Below are positions 25,584-37,072 of a stretch of DNA of 64,000 bases, in pieces (positions within the stretch are counted from its first letter, which is position 1; each line of letters opens with the position of its first letter). Origin of the DNA: Ashinkailepas kermadecensis. Taxonomy: Eukaryota; Arthropoda; Thecostraca; Neolepadidae. The stretch is taken from contig JAOTOM010005098.1 of NCBI GenBank assembly GCA_034440615.1, positions 335,001-399,000 of the forward strand, read 5' to 3'. The notes under the pieces were generated by a model. The model worked only from the letters and a program-made list of their open reading frames with translations, searched no databases and had not been told where the DNA came from. Both the position numbers and the translations under genes were made by a program.

Positions 25584-27343
25584 TCACATGCAGATCGCTG
25601 AGGTGGGGCGCATCGACAACGACGGCTTCTGGTGCGGCACCGGCTGGGGCTACAACGTTTACTACAGCGAGACCAGCACCGTCACCGTCACGTTCCGCCT
25701 GTACCGGCTCAGCGGCGGCGACCACCTGGGCGGCGACGAGGCCAGCCAGTTCTACGTCAAGCTGCGCTACAAGTTCATCAGCATGCAGCGGGCGGTCATG
25801 CGCAAGGGCTCGAAGAGCGCAAAGAAGTTCCGCGGCATCACCGTGCAGAACAGCTTCTGCGACTTCATGTTCGACAACTGTGACCGCGACCACTGTCGCA
25901 TTCAGAGTCCGAACTTCCCCGGGCTCTACCCGCGAAACGTGACGTGTTCGTACCACGTCACGCACAGCGCGCCCCCGCCCGGCACGCGCGCGCTGCTCGT
26001 TCTGTCGCAGCCATACAGCGAGCTGATCAACATCAAGGACTCGGACACGGTGAACGGTGCCGTAGGTCAGCTGAGGACGTGGTCAAAGTGCGACCTGGTG
26101 CGCGACTTCGTCACCGTGTACGACGGCATCACCAAGTCGGCGCCGAAGCTGCTCAAGTTCTGCGCGGGCAGCGCGCTGCCGCCGATCGTCTCGAGCGGCG
26201 CCAACATGATCGTCGAGTTCCGCACCAGCGCCTTCGACCGGCTCAGCCAGCCGTTCTTCTCGATCGACAAGCTCAAGTACCGCACGTCCTACATCCCCGG
26301 CTTCGAGCTCAACGTGGGCGTGCGCTTCGTCAACGTCAGCGAGCGCACGCGCTACGTGGACAACAACCGCTGTCACTACGAGTTCTCGAGCACGATGCGC
26401 TCGCGCGGCATCATCTACAGCCCGGCGCACAGCCTGCCGCCCAACACCAGCTGCACGTACATGCTGAGGGGCCGCAGTCACGAGCGGCTGTGGCTCTACT
26501 TCACCAAGTACCACGTGACGTACCACTCGAGCCACCAGAAGGGCTACGGCCGCGACGCCAAGTCGCGCCACTGCCACCACCGGCTCGACCTGGTCGACGG
26601 CTCTGCCGGCGCCGGCTCCAACAGGTCGCTCGGCTTCTTCTGCGGCGACACCAAGCCGCCGCTGTGCTCGCGCGCCATGCAGGCGGCCGGCGGCGCGGCC
26701 GTGCCGCCGTGCGGCCACAACGAGAGCTACCTCAGCGCCACGGAGAACGTGACGCTGGTGCAGCGTCACGTGACGGGTCTGGGCCTGGACACGGCCAGCT
26801 TCCAGCTGCGCTACGAGTTCGTCGACATGCGCGAGGACGGCCAGCAGCTGGGCGACCAGCCGTGTCACCGCGTGTTCGCCAGCCGCGGCCGCCTGCGCAA
26901 GGGCGCCTTCGGGCCGGCCAAGAACGTCTTCCTGTACGGCCGCGGCGGCCGCTCCCACCTGCGCTGCCTGTTCCGCTTCGAGGGCACCGTCGGCGAGCGG
27001 GTGCGCATCGTCGTCAACAAGTTCACGGCGGCCGACGAGAGTGGCTGCGAGACGGTGCGCGACGAGGCGCTGCGCCGCTACCGCTGCCGCTACCACGGCG
27101 GCGCGCGCTCCGAGCTGCGCACCGCCGAGCTGCCGTGGCCGGACGTGCGCGTGTGGCGCGATTGCGTGTGCGCCGACCGGCGCACGGGCGCCGCCATCGT
27201 CATCGAGTCGACTGCCAGCGTGCTGGAGCTGCGCTGGGACGTGTTCAACATGACCGCCGACGAGGACTTCTACTCGTATTCGTTCATCGCCGAGTACGAG
27301 TTCCTGCGCAAGACCGACTGCAAGACGGAGACGCGCCTCAACG
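25584..27343 (+). CDS. CUB-LDLa transmembrane protein, visible exon 2 of 6 (large exon, CUB modules)
   Basis: A 1760-bp GC-rich exon. Its first base completes a Gly codon with exon 1 (GG+T), and it ends AAC-G before GTGAGT. It finishes the first CUB (GRIDNDGFWCGTGWGYNVYY onward) and holds a canonical second CUB starting CRIQSPNFPGLYPRNVTC, with later VRDFVTVYDGITKSAPKL and FCAGSALPP blocks. A third CUB-like module follows (SRGIIYSPAHSLPPNTSCTY, then RLDLVDGSAGAGSNRSLGFF). A fourth, weaker one begins near CHRVFASRGRLRKGAFGP. N-glycosylation sequons include NVT, NVS, NTS, NES and NMT, fitting an extracellular chain. The uninterrupted frame over 1.7 kb is not composition alone, because the domain motifs lie in this frame only. 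Confidence 0.95.
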
Positions 27344-27411
27344 GTGAGTTGCCGGTCGCCCAACCGGTGTCCGGCTGGCGAAGGTGACCTGTACCTGTGA
27401 CACCTGCACAC

Positions 27412-27571
27412 GGGGACGAGTAGTCTAGGGGTAAGTTGCCCGTCTCACAATCGAAAGATTGTGGGTTCGAGTCTCACCTGTCGCTACTCTTCGCCCGCGG
27501 CCGATCGGTGTGAGAGATTGGCGACGCTACATGACTCAAACGTCGATGTGTCGTAAAACCAATAGCCAACC
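27412..27571 (+). mobile_element. tRNA-derived SINE, family A, copy 1
   Basis: The head contains the pol III A box TAGTCTAGGGG and B box GGTTCGAGTCT spaced as in a tRNA, but the anticodon arm does not fold normally, so this is not a tRNA gene. The body (GATCGGTGTGAGAGATTGGC, then ACATCGACG-like DNA) and a tail of AACCAATAGCCAAC follow. The 12-bp target duplications ACACCTGCACAC at 27400-27411 and ACACCTGTACAC at 27572-27583 differ at one base. A second copy lies at 55220-55398 in opposite orientation. Confidence 0.9.
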
Positions 27572-27583
27572 ACACCTGTACAC

Positions 27584-30500
27584 CCCACACCTGAACCTGT
27601 ATGGGGCTAACAGCAGTGGCTCAACGTGAACATGCCTGGTGAGAGCTGGTGGGGTGGAGTGAGGGGCTGTATCAGCCTGGCAGAGTAGTCGCTGTTGGGA
27701 CCCTCCATCAGGCTGGCCAGGAGAAGCTCTGTTGGCCTGTATCAGGCTGATGGAAGTGACTACCACACTGGTCTGCGTGAACCTGTTGAGGGGGTGGGCG
27801 CAACTGCACCAGCCACACACAGCGCGGTCACTGTTTCGTTTCAGTTTGGCGATGGTGTGCTGCATACCGTGCTTGGTAGTGTAGACGTATGTCGGCCAGG
27901 TCGACAATTTCGCAGCGTTCAATACGTAGCCGAATGTCTGGGTTACAACACCAGTGGGTTTTCTGGACACAACGGGTGTTACATAGTCGTCCATTTCTGC
28001 ACGTGCATGTTTCGCATAATTAGGCTGGGTCGCATAATTGCTAAAGTAGCGTCCAAACCTGTTGATGCGCGAAATGTGGGTGCTTTTACATGAGTGCTGA
28101 GGTGTTTTTACCTTAGTTAATATAGTGCAAGTGTTTTATTTGATATTCGCTATCTTAATAAGCTGAACAGATATAACCCAAATACAAAGTAGACTCGAGT
28201 CCCTTCCTGGAACAAAAACAGAACAATTATATCTCTCAGGTGTACCATTTCTAAAACAGTGCACCTAACTATTTGCTTTTTGTGCCTGCTTGTTCAAAAA
28301 AATTGTTGGGCCCGAATATACAATTAGTGTAAATAACTTCTTCATTTAATAATGATAATTGGGTTTTCGTGGTTCTTGCAAGCAAGCCCATAGATTGTCT
28401 GTAGCATCCTTTCATTTGTCTTACTTCTGGATTCTACATGGATTGTTGTTATTCAGCTGTTGATCGCCACCCTTCACATAATTGAATGACGGAGGCGAAG
28501 ACGTACCGAAAGCATCGTTAATCATACCAATCATGTGACGCAGCAAATCAGGGGAACGAATAAGGAGGGGGAGGGTTGCTGGCTATTATCTACCCGGCGC
28601 TCAGGAGTCGGCAAAAACTCGGCTACGACACTACAGAAAGCCACTTAAGCACTGCACTTAGGCCAATTAAGGCCACTGCAGCACTTAAGGCCAGAGAAGC
28701 CTGTATTTACCCAGGTTGCACGTGCTCGAGTAGCGAAAGTCATCATCGTTCCAGTCCAGCCATTGGCCATTTCAATGGCGACAGTTCTTGAATATATCGC
28801 TGACTTCCAAATGTACTGATATAATGAATGCATCGGTCCCATGGAGGTAATGTGAAATCAATGATGGAGAGTGTCTGCGATAGCCATGGCTGATGAAATG
28901 TGGCTGCGAATTACCGTTGGTGGACGCATGAAGATGAACAGAAATATCAATGATCCTGCTTTGCGCTCCACTAATTGAATGCTCAGTTGGTAGCGGTGTC
29001 GGTTCGTTTCCAGTGCACTTGAGTCGTTGCGCGTGCTCGCATTTATTCCCCGACTGAGTAAGCCGATAATGTCGGAAACGTGGCAAAGCGTTCCCGACCG
29101 TGGTCCGGTGTCACAAAGCATCACGAGTCTACGAACGTGCGAATGTGCGACATGACAAGTGACAGCCGCACGTTCTCCAGTTTCGCGATAGTTACGAACC
29201 TACTAATCGTAGCTTCGTAGTTTTGCGACAGCCGTCAATTACCTGATACTTTGCTATTTGTGTTATGAACGATCGTTATCTACAAAATTATCGACTTTGC
29301 ATATTATTTTAGGAAACATTATCCTTTATTTTGGCAAGCATGGTGTCAAAATCCATTCCCACCGCTGTTTTGCCCTGAACATTATGTACCTGACGAAATG
29401 TACTGACACTTAAGCAGCCGGCTGGTCGTCAAACATCATGAACAGAAAGACAAATAGCTTCTCGCAGTCTTGGAATGGATGTTTTCGATGGCGGTCCGAA
29501 AGTTAACTCTGAAAATCCTCCTTCAATATACATAAGACACCGAAGCCTCATGCATATTTCAGTCTTCAGCTCTTGATATTTGACGAAAATAAATGTGATT
29601 GCTCGCAGTCGTAAAACATAAGTACCTTCTTGAGGTGTATTTGTCTACGAATGTACGAATGCCACGCTCCGTCATTTTGATTTTGCAAATACTTCCGTAG
29701 TTTATTAGCTTCGCGAAACAGGGCCAATGTCGGGGAATTGCGGTCGGAGAATTAAGTGGAGGTTGAGCTCTTTGCAACAAGCTTTGCTTAGCGCTGTGCT
29801 CCGTTTGGCGAAGCCACTCCTATTTATCGATGTGACAACACATAGCTGCAATTTCAACGACATCGACCAGGCAATTTGACTATCAAATCTCTCGACAGGA
29901 AGTGAGAATCGGGTAGTTGAATCCTGATGCATTTACGTGACAGCGAAAAGCTTCAGCCCAGACAGCCCGTCAGTCCAGACGCGGCACCCGGCACACAATA
30001 TCCAGGCAGAAGACCACGCCCACCTGACGTCACAACTCCGAATCGTTGTCCTCCCGATGGTGTGTTCAGGGTCATCCGTTTTTTTTTGTTCCGAACGAAA
30101 ATTTAACAGCTAAATTATCGTTCCCTATGGTCCTAAAAGCTTCGTGATTTTTTTGGTAAAGGAAGATATGATACTGCGTGTGTACTTCAAAGTTCAACGC
30201 ATCGATCTCCTGGCGCTGCATGTAAAATGACCCGTGTGTCATTAGTACTTAATGGTCATAATTGCGTGCTCGAGCGGTAGTCCGCCACTGACTTGTCCTA
30301 CCACATTCATACCTTACTGGGAATCGGTATGCTTGTCGTATAGGTTGGGTTCATTTTCATTGAACCACGTCCTTTGTATATGCATATGCCGCTGTTTTTT
30401 TTTCTAACATTGACACCAGTGTCATCTGCTCAAATCCACAACGTAACCTCCGAACTCATAAGCTACGGACTGTAATTCCCGAAATAAATTGTACGCCTTG

Positions 30501-31389
30501 CTTGATGTCGGGGTGAAATGTGTCACATACTCTAATTCTTGCTCATTACCAACCGTAATACGCTCCTGTTGATGAACTATTTTGCCTTCGGTGACTGGGC
30601 CACAGTCGCCTAATTTTTTGCTCAATCATTACTCACGGAACATCCCATCTGCCAGCAAAGTGCAGCTCAGACAGACCACCTTCACGAAACATGGCTTTTC
30701 TATCCTTCGCTTGACTGCTTCTCGTTTTCGCTTCTGCCCTCGCTGTATATATATATGTGTGACCAACAACCAGCGACGCCAGTTATTGCCAGCTCGATCT
30801 CTTCATGGAGAACTTGGTCGCGTCCGGAGCTGGTGCATCCATCTTCGGGACATTTGCATTGGGCGATACTGAACGGCTGCACGAGCCATTGGCCTTCTCA
30901 ATCCACTGTGTCTTGACTCCTCTGCTGGTGATTGTACATCATTTTGAGTTGAAAGTGTCGATTGGAACAGGTACTGATCGGTTGCGGGATTCGTGTTTTG
31001 GACACAGTCGGAATTCGGTTGCTTTGCCAGGCCTGTCTCTCATATACGCCAAAGTCTGCAATTATTATCTTACTAGGCACTCACAAGTTCAATGTTGCAG
31101 ACATTGATCGCCATTCGCACGCGGTTCGCCACTTGCTTTCGTGTGAGGAGCACATTCCCCGGCATGCAGCTTCGCCGGCCCAGTACAATATTGTCATCGT
31201 CCTCACGAGAGTTGCTGTCGTGCTTTGGCAATCTTAGCGTCGCGCCAGGCTACGTTTAAGCGCCACTTTCCGTCAGTCTCTGCCCTAGTCTGTCTCAAGC
31301 TGACACGTACAACAAAGGACACGTGACCTGTGCCAAACGAACTTCATTGGTTTACACCAATAATGTGCTACACGACAGATAATACATTA
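27584..31389. other. No gene recognised (intronic)
   Basis: Ordinary intron sequence without coding exons, RNA genes or clear elements. Only small local repeats are seen, such as GGCCA(A/C)T.AAGGCCA at about 28660-28695. Confidence 0.5.
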
Positions 31390-31590
31390 ATAATTAATCT
31401 ACACTAATATAATAATATATAATACAGTAGTATAATAACATAATAATAATATATAATACAGTAGTATAATAACATAATAATAATATACAGCAATAATATA
31501 ATAATACGATAATATTATAATGCAATAACATAAGAATACAATACTATAATCATACAATAATACATCAATAATACACCAATAATAAATCAC
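31390..31590. repeat. AT-rich TAATAA/TATAATA low-complexity tract
   Basis: Imperfect AATAATATA units, including a roughly 43-bp direct duplication around 31425-31485. Confidence 0.85.
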
Positions 31591-31628
31591 GACCGACCCA
31601 GTCGCAGTGTACGTGGCACAGCAATAAA

Positions 31629-32049
31629 GGACTGTTCACACAGGAGCAGGCGTAATCTCGACGCAAAAAAGCCAGCGCAATGACGGACTAGGCGTAATCC
31701 CGACGCACTGGGAGTAATTTCGACGCGTCGACAGACCAGTGAATATCAGCAAATACAGCAGATATAGCAAATATAGCAGGAAATATATAATCGAAGATCA
31801 GCAAATATAGCGACCGCAGTTTATCCCGAGCAGTCTGTCGACCTTGCGTCAAGGCCGCTGGTGCGCCGAGCGGAAAAAGTTGAGAAAATCCAACTTTGTC
31901 CGCTCGGAAATCGCCAGCGTTTTGTAGGACTCGGCAGACAGCTGACGCAAGGCCGGCGCAATGGCAGAATCGGCAGACTCATTGGGCCCCATGCTAGCTT
32001 TGCGTCGATTCCGACAGTGCGTCGAGATTACGCTAGGTGTGAACAGTCC
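31629..32049. mobile_element. 421-bp MITE with terminal inverted repeats
   Basis: Left GGACTGTTCACAC and, after a short divergent spacer, GCGTAATCTCGACGCA. The right end is the inverted counterpart (TGCGTCGAGATTACGC, then GTGTGAACAGTCC). Flanked by ATAAA at 31624-31628 and 32050-32054, a likely 5-bp target duplication. The interior is rich in CGACGC and AGCAAATA motifs and has no transposase. Superfamily undetermined. Confidence 0.8.
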
Positions 32050-32054
32050 ATAAA

Positions 32055-32574
32055 GCAATCAGCTGGCGCACGACGTCAGCTTGCAGGGCTCACCAGTTCC
32101 GGAACCGGTGGCTTCGCTTCGTCGAACAAATATAAGTACAGGTGTCTGTTTAGTTCCATCACAGGATTTTCGCAACAGTTTGGCAAAATGAAGAAATCGA
32201 ACGACAAATATCGAAGCTATGGATATGCACGTCCGTCAACGCGTAGCCAGGCACCGTCACTGGTCCGACCACATTGGAAAGTGTTCCTTAAGTACATGAC
32301 CGCACGAGTCATTTTGCCGTGTGAGCGCCGCACCGTAGCTTTTGGTGGCCAACGCAGTATCAAGATATCGTTTTAGTAGCTTCCCAAAAAAATAATCATG
32401 AAACAATCTTAGATCACTGGGCGCAATAATTTTGCTATTAAACTTGAGTCGGTTACGGTCGACCCGCACTAGTGTCCAGGGACGGAGTGTACCGCTGTTT
32501 TCGGAAGTGGCGACGCCAGCGGCCACAAACAAGCGTCGGTTCCGACGGCCCGCCAGTCTCGACAGCCAATTATC
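32055..32574. other. No gene recognised (intronic)
   Basis: Short unique intron sequence. An open frame on the plus strand here has no recognisable domain. Confidence 0.45.
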
Positions 32575-32900
32575 GACATTGACGCTCTAGGAGGTGGCGA
32601 CGAGCGACATCGACATTGACAACCTGGAGGTGGCGACGGGATGTCGTCGACATTGACAACTGGGAGGTGGTGACGGTACGACATCGATATTAACAGCCTG
32701 GAGGTGGCGACGGGACGACATCGACATTAACAGCCTGGAGGTGGCGACGGGACGACATCGACATTAACAGCCTGGAGGTGGCGACGGTACGACATCGACA
32801 TTGACAGCCTGGAGGTGGCAACGGGATGTCGTCGACATTGACAACTGGGAGGTGGCGACGGGACGACATCGACACTGACAGCCTGGAAATGGCGACGGGA
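32575..32900 (+). repeat. 37-bp minisatellite, about 8-9 copies
   Basis: Units read ACATCGACATTAACAGCCTG followed by GAGGTGGCGACGGG, with variants. Confidence 0.9.
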
Positions 32901-32993
32901 CATCGTCGTCGACGCTCTCGCGCCACAACGGGGCAGCGGCTGCTTCTACGCCAATGGTGTCGACAGCTGGTGTCGCTATTGAACGACACGTGC

Positions 32994-33099
32994 GCGGACG
33001 TTGGGCTGGTGCCATTGTGGAGGAGACGCGGACGTTGGGCTGGTGCCATTGTGGAGGAGACGCGGACGTTGGGCTGGTGCCATTGTGGAGGAGACGCGG
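32994..33099 (+). repeat. 34-bp tandem repeat, 3 copies
   Basis: Three identical units with core GCGGACGTTGGGCTGGTGCC. Confidence 0.95.
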
Positions 33100-34136
33100 A
33101 TTAAGCGACGACGGAGCGGCTACAAAGACGGCGAACGCTTGGTGGCGCGCCTCAGCCTCCAGCCAATGATTGTTGCGAATTGTGTCGCTGTGAGGCAGCT
33201 ATAAGGCGGCGGGCCATTAGTCTGTGTCGACCTCGAGGTCACTGGCTGGCGCCCGCTGGACGGCCGGACGCTGTCGCTGGACCGGCACTCGGGCTGGACG
33301 TCACTGGCTAGTTCCGGGTTGGCCGTGTTCAGCGGTTGTCCGGCACGTCGCAGCCGAACGTGACCAGCTCGCATGCAGTCTTCTATTATTATGAGGGAAG
33401 TCGTCCCTGTAAAAGCATCGATGGTGTAGCTGAAAATTCAAAGGTAGAGATGTTGTCAGGCAATTTCATTCTGATGATTTCCAGGAGGGAGGGGGGGGAT
33501 GGGGGTTATGGTAGCAAGCGCCCTTTAAACCGTGTCTTATCCAAATTGGAAATCCGGCGGAATTCGTGCGGTTCGTCACAATTGTCGCTAATCGATTGCG
33601 ATGCCTCATGGTACGAACTTGCTTTTTGGCGATAATTTTCTAAATTAACTGACTGTCTGTTCAACAAATAAAGGTGAAAATTTGTCATTGGGGACAATCC
33701 ACTTTCAGTCAATTTTGGTGTCACGGTTTTCGGCCCTTTACGGCTATATTTGTTCATTTTCATCGAGCTACTTTGCAATTGAAATTTTACATTTATGTAT
33801 GGTATGCTATGCATTTGTACACCCTATCATGGGCTATTAACCATCGCTTATTTGCAAAGCTGTATGAACTGATTTGTGACATTTAATGTTCCTACTCGTG
33901 CAAATAGTTCCTAGTTTCTGTGTTTAATGGCATTTTCAAGTAAGTTTAGCCATATTTAGCTGATTGTATTCAAATACAGTACATCGGGTTATCGATGAAA
34001 TACGAATAATGCACTTCGCAATTTATTTGGTGCATGGTGTTTGGCCTATTTGGTTGTGTAGCTGGCGTACAGTGTTTTGCATTGATTATGTTGTGTGGTG
34101 GTTGAAATCTTGTTGTCGGGTATGATCGCTCTCCTC
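33100..34136. other. No gene recognised (intronic)
   Basis: AT-rich toward the 3' side. A G-run lies at about 33488. Nothing coding is supported. Confidence 0.5.
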
Positions 34137-34364
34137 TTAATGTAGATGTTCATACCACCTACCGTGGCTTAATGCAGATGTCCATACCACTTACCGTGAC
34201 TTAATGAAGATGTCCATACCACCTACCGTGACTTAATGTAGATGTCCATACCACTTACCGTGACTTAATGTAGATGTCCATACCACCTACCGTGACTTAA
34301 TGCAGATGTCCATACCACCTACCGTGACTTAATGCAGATGTCCATACCACTTACCGTGACTTAA
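34137..34364 (+). repeat. 32-bp minisatellite, left part (about 7 copies)
   Basis: Units of CTTAATGTAGATGTCCATAC followed by CAC(C/T)TACCGTGA. Each unit carries a TTAA. The array is cut at 34361-34364 by a TTAA-flanked insertion and resumes at 35296. Confidence 0.93.
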
Positions 34365-35295
34365 CACGCGCCCTGGAGGGCCTCTGAAAATTACGCGCAC
34401 TGGAGGGGGGGGGGGGGGCGGATTCCGCCCCCACCCTAAGATCTCGGCTCCTATTAAAGCTGGAGGAACGAAATTCGCAAGGTGGATGGGTACGGTAGTG
34501 AACTCTATCGTGTGGAAATTCATGACCTTAGGTCAATATTTTCAAGGTCGAATGAGGTCACGGTTGTCAAAATTTTCTTGTTTTGCGTGGCTTCGCTTGT
34601 CATTGTTATGGATCGCTGTGATTGTGTTTAAATGCTCCAAAATGGGCATCAATGATGTTTTGGACATTACTAATGATGCAATACAGATGCTAGACCCGAT
34701 ATTTGACCTCAGGTCACCTATATAGCAGCACTTTATCAGGTCAGTTACCTGTCCCAGTTACCGGAACCGGGCCGCCCGCCCGACTGCTCCGTCGGGCAGC
34801 TCGGCGCAATTGGCTTCGCGAAGAAAGGAGTGAAGTACATGAATAAAGTATGGAAACGCAATGACAAACAGTACAAATGACAAACAGTAGTGCATTTATG
34901 ACAATATTCCAGTTTATCAAGTTTGGTTCATTAACCTGTCATGAACTTGACCTGACTTGACCTCGATGATCTATCATGACTTTGAAACTGTATAGCATAT
35001 CAATATACATCAAACAAGTCGCTAGTGTTGCCAAGAACACTTCCCTTTTGGAAATATACTGGAAGCGCATCGGCGCCGATTTTTGTGGTCTGGCGCTAGG
35101 ATTTTTATTTATTTATTTAACGGCCCCTAAATTGAGATAAAAAATTCAGCCCATTTCCATTTTTCTTGCTTTAAACGATGCGCCGGTCATTTCTAAGCAG
35201 GTACGCAGAAAATCACGTATATCGCGGTAAAATCTGCAGTTATGTACGAAAAACCGGAGGGATGGGCGGATTTGGCCCCCCCCCCAGTGCGCGTG
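34365..35295. mobile_element. 931-bp TTAA-flanked MITE (piggyBac-like ends)
   Basis: Inserted exactly at a TTAA of the surrounding minisatellite and flanked by TTAA at 34361-34364 and 35296-35299. Ends are CACGCGCCCTGGAGGG on the left and, inverted, CACGCGCACTGGGGGG on the right. TTAA duplication is the signature of piggyBac-type transposition. There is no transposase, so the element is non-autonomous. A fragment of the same family is at about 43635-43762. Confidence 0.87.
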
Positions 35296-35640
35296 TTAAT
35301 GTAGATATCCATATCACTTACCCTGGCTTAATGTAAATGTCCATACCACTTACCCTGACTTAATATAACTGTCCATACCACTTACCGTGACCTAATGTAG
35401 TTCATGTCACTTACCGTGACCTAATGTAGATGTCCATACCATCTATCGTGGCTTAATGCAGATGTCCATACCACTTACCGTGACTTAACATAAATGTCAA
35501 TATCACTTACCGTGACTTAATCTAGATGTACATGCCACTTACCGTCACCTAATATAGTCCACACCACCTACCGCGACTTAATGTAGATGTACATACCACT
35601 TACCGTCACTTAATATAGATGACCATACCATTTACCACGA
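35296..35640 (+). repeat. 32-bp minisatellite, right part (about 11 copies)
   Basis: Continuation of the array at 34137-34364, with more divergent units including deletions (TAGTTCATGTCACTTACC). Confidence 0.9.
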
Positions 35641-35644
35641 CTAG

Positions 35645-36424
35645 AAGCGATCCACAGCAGTCGTTCAACCACCTCCAAACGTGAGCAAAAAGCAATACTG
35701 TCTTATATATGATGAAAGCCAGATTGCAGGCGGGAGGCGAACAGCACGAGTGGTCTGTTCAAACACCAGTGAAAGCGCTAAGATCTCGCTAAAGCCAGCT
35801 ACGGCGGCCGCTATTGCGCCTATCATGGTACGTGATGAGATGGCGGGGCTTCCGGGCGCTCGACCAAATGGCTGGGCGAGTCCATTTCGCCGAGTTGACA
35901 GTCATTCAGGGGACGAGTCCATTAAGTTGAGTATCATGTTGTCTTTTGAGGCTGAATCCGTTCGAAATATTTCGCTGGAATTGTAGGAAAATGTGCTGAG
36001 GTGGGCCACGAATTATAACCGTTCAAGAACGAGGCTGACTAAAAATCTGAGGACCTTCTGTAATGCCAGACGTGGAACAGAACGGATTCTGGATTTCTTT
36101 GCAACTTTCATCCGATCTGGTACGTACATACAATTTTACACCGATTTTAATAATACCCATTTACATGTAACACGGTTATCCTCGGCAGATGTGGCTATAA
36201 CAGCCACCGCATGCGTTGGTTCCCATGAATGCACCGATAGCCATGGGAGTGGCAGCCGGCACCGTGGGTGAACGCGGAGAGAGGGGACAGCGCCGCTCTC
36301 CTCCACCACCTCTGCATGATCCTAACATTGACACTATGAACAGCGCTGCATGGGAAGAATCGATTTCAGAATGGTTGTTGCCCCTCCCCGCCCCCTCAAA
36401 CTGCGTGACAGTTCCTGCGTCACT
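35645..36424. other. No gene recognised (intronic)
   Basis: Non-coding. A frame that begins here stays open through the next minisatellite into a LINE only by chance. Confidence 0.45.
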
Positions 36425-37065
36425 GCCGACAACCACACTTGCACATCTACATGCTGCACATCTACATGCTGCACACCTGCATACGGCACACCTACATACT
36501 GCACACCTACATACTGCACACCTACATACTGCACATCTACATACTGCACACCTATATACTGCACACCTACATACTGCACATCTACATGCTGCACACCTAC
36601 ATACTGCACACCTACATACCGCACATCTATATGCTGCACACCTACATACTGCACACCTACATACCGCACACCTACATACTGTACATCTACATACTGCACA
36701 TCTACATGCTGCACACCTACATATCGTACACCTACATACCGCACACCTACATACTGCACACCTACATACTGCAAACTTACATATTACAAACCTATATGCT
36801 GCACCACACCTGCATACTGTGCACCTATATACTGTACATCTACATTCTGCACACCTACATACTGCATGCCTACATAGTGCACACCTACATACTGCACACC
36901 TACATACTGCATGCCTACATACTGCACACCTACATACTGCATGCCTACATACTGCACGCCTACATACTGCATGCCTGCATAATGCACACTTACACACTGC
37001 ACACTTACATATTGCACACCAATATACTGCACACCTACATACTGCACACCTACAGTATGTAGGTG
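36425..37065 (+). repeat. 15-bp minisatellite, about 42 copies
   Basis: Units of CACACCTACATACTG with CATGC, TCTAC and ATATA variants. A few units recur right after the LINE (about 39127-39150), so the LINE interrupts the array. Confidence 0.94.
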
Positions 37066-37072
37066 TGCAGTA

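Noticed and set aside
25944..27411. Alternative long frames on both strands opposite exon 2
   Set aside because: Shadow frames caused by very high GC content. Only the frame with CUB motifs joins exons 1 and 3 in phase.
27412..27490. Possible functional tRNA gene (A and B boxes)
   Set aside because: The acceptor and anticodon arms do not pair properly, and the segment has a SINE body, tail and target duplications.
36216..37072. Apparent long N-terminal extension of the LINE RT with (AHLHT)n repeats
   Set aside because: The 15-bp minisatellite happens to be in frame with the truncated LINE. It is not part of the element.
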